Shown here piece by piece: positions 44,394 to 48,141 of a stretch of DNA of 48,141 nt (within the stretch, counting starts at the first letter, position 1; every line of letters begins with the position of its first letter). This DNA is from Sergeia podlipaevii (lineage: Eukaryota; Euglenozoa; Kinetoplastea; Trypanosomatida; Trypanosomatidae), in contig JASANZ010002118.1 of assembly GCA_030849805.1 (NCBI GenBank), forward strand, positions 1 through 48,141, written 5' to 3'. Below the pieces are notes generated by a model, which was not told where the DNA came from, searched no databases, and worked only from the letters and a program-made list of their open reading frames with translations. A program made the position numbers and the translations under genes.

Positions 44394-45191
44394 ATGCGCT
44401 CATCACGCTGCCTGTTAGCGGTTCTTCGGCCAACTTTGGTACTGCTTACCATCAGCGATGAGTACATTCCCCGTGCGTTTCCCGTCAAGGCCACCACCGG
44501 TCTTGCTGGGGTTGCAGTTGAACCCCTCTGGAAGCCCAAGTTGCTCGCGGCCGCCTCTGAGCTCCAGGCGTTTCTCATCTCTTCTGATATTCCACCAGAG
44601 TCAACCTACTACAATGTCACCATGACGCTCATCAAGCGCATCAACTACGGCGTCAAAGTGTGCCAAGATGACTGGTGCACCTTAGAGAAGAAGTACTTCT
44701 GGGGCTGGCCGGTGGAGTACATTCTTCAGGTCACCTGGCGAGAGCTGGAGACGGCACAGAAGTGGAATGAGTGGCGCTTCTGGGAACTCGATCCAGAGCA
44801 GGTGAAGAAGATTGGACGCGATGATCAGGGCATTGGTAGGGAAGGTGGGCAGTACGGCACGCCATGGGAGCAGGTGGTGCGCGAAGACTTTGATAAGCGC
44901 AAGAAGGCTCTCACACAGGAGGAAATGGCTGAGCTGAAGCGCATGGACACTGAGCGCATGGCACGTGAGACCGTTGCCTACAAGGAACGAAAGGAGCGCA
45001 TTTGTGACGATCTTGAGAAGGCACGTGGCGATATGTTGAAGAAGTTTCTCAACAAGCGGTATGCTGTGGACAAGGACTTGATGCGCATGCAGCCTGGTAA
45101 GCGTCATAGCGGCAAGACAGCCGAGGACCTTATCGCGGAGCTCCGCGCTTCTGTAGACCAGCATCCTCCGCAGCCTGCCACGCCAAAGTAA
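44394..45191 (+). CDS. NDUFA5: NADH:ubiquinone oxidoreductase subunit NDUFA5-like, with C-terminal extension
   Basis: 265 residues from the ATG at 44394. Residues about 33-132 match the accessory complex I subunit NDUFA5 (B13): KATTGLAGVAVEPLWKPKLL at the start of the domain, a central helix pair, then EYILQVTWRELETAQKWNEW and RFWEL, corresponding to the family's EVIxQAxxELxLAxKMxEWKLWE. NDUFA5 sits in the peripheral arm of mitochondrial complex I. The 32 residues before the domain are basic and hydrophobic, a likely presequence. The protein is more than twice the family's usual 115 or so residues: about 130 extra C-terminal residues form a charged helix-rich tail (KKALTQEEMAELKRMDTERM, then LEKARGDMLKKFLNKRYAVD). 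No AG lies between the T-run at 44377-44384 and the ATG, so the acceptor is probably upstream near 44282. Confidence 0.82.
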   Translation: MRSSRCLLAVLRPTLVLLTISDEYIPRAFPVKATTGLAGVAVEPLWKPKLLAAASELQAFLISSDIPPESTYYNVTMTLIKRINYGVKVCQDDWCTLEKKYFWGWPVEYILQVTWRELETAQKWNEWRFWELDPEQVKKIGRDDQGIGREGGQYGTPWEQVVREDFDKRKKALTQEEMAELKRMDTERMARETVAYKERKERICDDLEKARGDMLKKFLNKRYAVDKDLMRMQPGKRHSGKTAEDLIAELRASVDQHPPQPATPK

Positions 45192-46188
45192 GAAAAGAGA
45201 GAGAGAGAGAGACAGGGAGCAATGACACTGGCGACACTTTAAAAGGGTTTGAGCAAGATGCATACGTATCTGTTGTAAGCGTGTAATGTGCGTCTTTTGC
45301 AATTTTCTTTTTCCTTTCTATATTAGTAGTAATAGTAGTGGTAGTATTTTTTGTTTTGGCCAACTAGATCTCTTTCCTTCTCTCATTCTCACCTGTTGCT
45401 ACCTTTTTAAATCTCACACCCATCACGGCACTTCTGCAAAACGCTTTGTACGCATGTTTGTATGTATTGTAAAAAGTACAGCTTTTTTTTTGTTGTTGGG
45501 TAGCTTTGTCGACTGAGCACGGCGTGAGAGGGAGAGTGAGAGAGAAAGTGCGTGTGTAGAGTCACGTGGCAGCCGAGGCCAGTGCATATTTTATGATATC
45601 TTCCATCCAGGTTACTTATGTATTTTCATTTTATTGCTGTTGTGGCGGTTTAGTAATGGCCCATTCGAGTTATTCGTTGTTTGTTTGTTTTTGTATGGCA
45701 TATATGAGTTTTGCGGAATGGCAGAGAATGGGAGGCGGCGAGCTATTATTTTTACTTTTAGATGGAGCTGTATAGGCACCCCTCTTCACGTGCTATCTTC
45801 TGTCGTGGTTAGAAGGTAGTTCCTTCCCCTTCCCTATATATACGTTCATTTTGCATTGCTATGGAGATTCATGCCGTTTAAATGCGTTGGATATCCAGCC
45901 ACACGTAATAAATAGGGGATAGGGGATATGACGCGAATGCCTCTTCCTTTTCTTTATTATTATTATTATTTTATTTTAAATAAATCTTTGCTCTTTTTGT
46001 TATGGATTGTGTCAATTAGTGGATGTGTAGCAAATGCCATAGATTATAAGAGAGAGAGAGAGAAAGAGAGAAAGAGGGGAACGATGATAGTGACCATGCG
46101 GCGAACCCGTATGTGTGCGATCGAGTTGAAGGCATACGCTTCTTGAACGGTTTTATTGAACTACGCTCAGTTTTACATCACACAAACA

Positions 46189-46210
46189 CAAACACACACA
46201 CACACACACG
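46189..46210. repeat. (AC)n microsatellite ending in (CG)n
   Basis: About ten AC units merging into CGCGCGCG on the plus strand, in the spacer before the zinc-finger gene. Such an alternating purine-pyrimidine run can adopt Z-DNA. Confidence 0.85.
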
Positions 46211-46399
46211 CGCGCGCAAAAATAAAATAAAATAGCGGGGGGTCATATCATGTTGTATTGAATGACCTCAATATCTTTGCGAAGGTGTGGCGAATTGACA
46301 TTCTGGTCTCCTTTTCCCCCTTTTTTTTGTTTGCATGAAGGTGGGTGGTGAGCTATGGTGGCCTCCCCTCACCCACATTTTAATTCATTACCGCGCCAC

Positions 46400-46416
46400 T
46401 ATATATATATATATAT
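46400..46416. repeat. Short (TA)n tract
   Basis: Alternating T/A for 17 bases, about 370 bases upstream of the zinc-finger gene's start. Confidence 0.85.
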
Positions 46417-46725
46417 TTTACGCTTCTTTTTTCCGTTTTGTTTTTATCTGCGATCCCTCTCTCTCTCTCCCAATTTTTCTACATGTTTTTTTTACTCTCA
46501 CAATTGCACCTGAGAGGAAGTAATCATCATTGAAAAAAATAAAACAGAGCAGTAGAAAGAAAGCTTCCGCGAAAGGTCTCTTGGCAGCAATTTTTTTTTT
46601 TTTCCTGTGTCTCGTTCATCAACAGCAATTTACATTTCACGCACAGTTTTTGTCTTTTTTTAAAAGAGAAAGAAAGATCGCAAGAAGGAGACAGTGGCTC
46701 TATAACTATAGGGAGAACTTCTCAA

Positions 46726-46785
46726 TTTCTTTTTTTTTTTTCTTTTTGTGTGTGCACGTGCGCATTTATATCAACAAATCGCTAG
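46726..46785 (+). promoter_or_regulatory. Spliced-leader acceptor of the zinc-finger gene
   Basis: TTTC, a T-run of about a dozen, CTTTTTGTGTGTG, and after some 40 bases CGCTAG with AG at 46784-46785, two bases before the ATG at 46788. This excludes the longer phenylalanine-rich frame that starts at 46530. Confidence 0.7.
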
Positions 46786-46787
46786 AT

Positions 46788-48041
46788 ATGGAGGGTTCAA
46801 TGTTTTCTGTGAGAGCGAAGGAGTTCATCCCCGGAGCTGTTCCTGTAGGACCGCTGAAAGACCGTGTGTGCATGGCTTTCTACGAGTTTGCCGAGTGCCC
46901 TTACGGTGCACACTGCGAGCACGGCCACCATTTTGCTGAGCTCAACGCGGCAACACAAGCCAAGCTACTTGGTGCTGTGCCTCTGAACAGCATTCCGGCC
47001 CACTTCGTCGCATCCCTGGGCTCCCCCAAGTCACTGAAAGGCACAGCCTCCAGCACACCAACCTCCTTCACTGCGTACGCCTCGTTCCAGCACCGTCATG
47101 AGCACAGCATCAGCAGCAAGACTGACAGCCACGGCCACGGAGGTCCGACTCTGCGCAAGCAGCAGCCGTGCACCCCAACGCTTCGCGCCTACCGCCAGCA
47201 GCATCACAGTGGATCCAGGAGCCTTCTTGACACTTCTGTGTCTAGTCATGCGAGCAGCAGTGGTGCCAGTCACTCTGGCATCTCCAGCGGCTACCGTGCT
47301 TACGGAGATTCTACGGCATCCGCACTGAGCGGCATGGTGAAGTCAAGGGGCGTCACTGGCAAGGCATCGACTCTGTCCCCTACCCTCGCCGTCACCTCAG
47401 CTGCTGCTGCCGCTGCTGCGTCCACGACCGACGCCGCTGCTCTTGACGGCAGCTTCACCATGCACCTGCCTGCGCGCTGCCGCTACCCGCATCGTAGTCT
47501 GCGCGGGAGCTACTACGACGTGCTCAGCGTCACTCGCAACGCGACACATGAGGAGGTGATGGAGAAGTACCGCTTGTGGCGCAAGGACGGCTTCAAGCAC
47601 ATGCGCCTCGTGGATCCTTCTAGAGCGGAGTTGGTGGACCGTCTTGTTGTGGAGGCGCGCAATGTGCTTGGCAACCCAGTTCTGCGTGAGGAGTACGACC
47701 GTGTGATGGATGAGGTTGACAGCGCGATTCGTGGAAGTGCTGCTGACGTTGCGATGACTGCCACTGCCGCTGCCACTGCCGCGTCCTTTCTCCCCCCTTC
47801 TCTCTCTGCTTGGGATGCTTTTGATCCTACCGCTACCAGCAAGGCGTTCAATTACACCAACCGCAGCTCATTCAGCCCGATGCAGACGCAAGGGTGCTCC
47901 TCTGCACACTCCTCTTCCTCCAGCGCCTCCGACCACGCGTCTGGTGCCGAGGGCAGTGGCATGAGGAGTGCTGGGGTGAGTGCGGCTTTCAGTGTTGGAG
48001 GTCTGTGCGCGATCAGCGCAGGTGCAGACAGCATCTGGTAA
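46788..48041 (+). CDS. CCCH zinc-finger protein with degenerate J-like domain
   Basis: 417 residues from the ATG at 46788, fixed by an acceptor AG two bases upstream; a second ATG four codons on is an alternative. One CCCH finger is seen at C28, C37, C43 and H47 (C-x8-C-x5-C-x3-H), spelled CMAFYEFAECPYGAHCEHGH, the RNA-binding type. Residues about 65-235 are Ser/Ala/His-rich and disordered. Residues about 240-310 (GSYYDVLSVTRNATHEEVME, then KYRLWRKDGFKH and NPVLREEYDRVM) follow the DnaJ J-domain pattern, including YYDVLxVxxxATxEEV and VLxNPxxREEYD, but the HPD catalytic tripeptide is absent, so it should not stimulate Hsp70 ATPase. The rest is disordered Ser/Ala/Thr. In trypanosomatids, which regulate mainly after transcription, CCCH proteins control mRNA stability and translation; that is the likely role. 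A GA-rich stretch follows the stop. Confidence 0.8.
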   Translation: MEGSMFSVRAKEFIPGAVPVGPLKDRVCMAFYEFAECPYGAHCEHGHHFAELNAATQAKLLGAVPLNSIPAHFVASLGSPKSLKGTASSTPTSFTAYASFQHRHEHSISSKTDSHGHGGPTLRKQQPCTPTLRAYRQQHHSGSRSLLDTSVSSHASSSGASHSGISSGYRAYGDSTASALSGMVKSRGVTGKASTLSPTLAVTSAAAAAAASTTDAAALDGSFTMHLPARCRYPHRSLRGSYYDVLSVTRNATHEEVMEKYRLWRKDGFKHMRLVDPSRAELVDRLVVEARNVLGNPVLREEYDRVMDEVDSAIRGSAADVAMTATAAATAASFLPPSLSAWDAFDPTATSKAFNYTNRSSFSPMQTQGCSSAHSSSSSASDHASGAEGSGMRSAGVSAAFSVGGLCAISAGADSIW

Positions 48042-48141
48042 GATGAAAGTGAGAGAGACAAGAAAGAGAAGGAAGAGGAAAGAGAATGAACAGCAGGTGG
48101 AGAGCAGAAGAAGAGAGCAAAGGGAGAAGGTGGGTGGGGGG

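Larger units (their letters stand above)
45192..46787. other. Long intergenic spacer, no gene seen
   Basis: About 1.6 kb. It holds GA-rich runs just past the NDUFA5 stop (45196-45213) and at 45521-45548 and 46047-46078, T-runs, a CA repeat at 46189-46210 running into CGCGCG, a short AT run at 46400-46416 and the zinc-finger gene's acceptor. A 69-codon plus-strand frame at 45566-45775 has no family resemblance or acceptor, so it is not called. Confidence 0.5.

Noticed and set aside
46530..46787. 86-codon N-terminal extension of the zinc-finger gene
   Set aside because: It translates a polypyrimidine tract into Phe runs, starts at TTG, and the acceptor AG lies downstream, two bases before the ATG at 46788.

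Overview
The window looks like nuclear chromosomal DNA of a kinetoplastid, most likely a trypanosomatid. Every recognisable gene is a single uninterrupted reading frame. The genes sit in two long one-strand blocks. Gene starts are preceded by T/C-rich tracts followed by an AG, as expected for spliced-leader trans-splicing acceptors. Spacers are AT-rich, full of A/T homopolymers and dinucleotide repeats, while the reading frames are clearly richer in GC. The protein content fits: pyruvate kinase closely matching the Leishmania/Trypanosoma N-terminus, prohibitin, ARL2, coatomer zeta, and many large coiled-coil proteins typical of flagellate cytoskeletons. I cannot assign a genus. From memory, pyruvate kinase, the branched-chain dehydrogenase beta subunit and a prohibitin lie close together near one end of Leishmania chromosome 35; I could not check this.

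Left block (1 to about 30.7 kb, all minus strand), in transcription order from the right: an 854-residue coiled-coil protein, a 294-residue coiled-coil protein, an unrecognised 304-residue protein, a divergent carrier-like membrane protein, two tandem copies of a small putative mitochondrial membrane protein, ARL2, an LMBR1-like multi-pass protein, coatomer zeta, an unrecognised 202-residue putative mitochondrial protein, a coiled-coil protein, a Trk-type cation transporter, prohibitin, a CFAP99-like coiled-coil protein, a serine-rich unknown, the beta subunit of branched-chain 2-oxoacid dehydrogenase E1, and the N-terminus of pyruvate kinase running off the left edge.

Centre (about 30.7 to 31.8 kb): a divergent strand-switch region. 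In trypanosomatids such regions are where RNA polymerase II starts transcription in both directions. It holds a C10 tract and a G22 tract (containing the only N I noticed), arranged so that each transcription direction has a G-run upstream on its own coding strand.

Right block (31.8 kb to the end, all plus strand): a small FCP/SCP-type HAD phosphatase, a giant 2742-residue coiled-coil protein (possibly CEP290-type), a Kish/TMEM167 secretory-pathway protein, a complex I NDUFA5 homologue with a long C-terminal extension, and a CCCH zinc-finger protein with a degenerate J-like domain.

Functionally the window is a mixed housekeeping set, as is normal for polycistronic kinetoplastid units, where neighbours are not functionally linked operons. 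Mitochondrial energy metabolism, vesicle traffic and flagellar or cytoskeletal scaffolding dominate. All identities come from reading the sequence and from memory of protein families; no database search was run.
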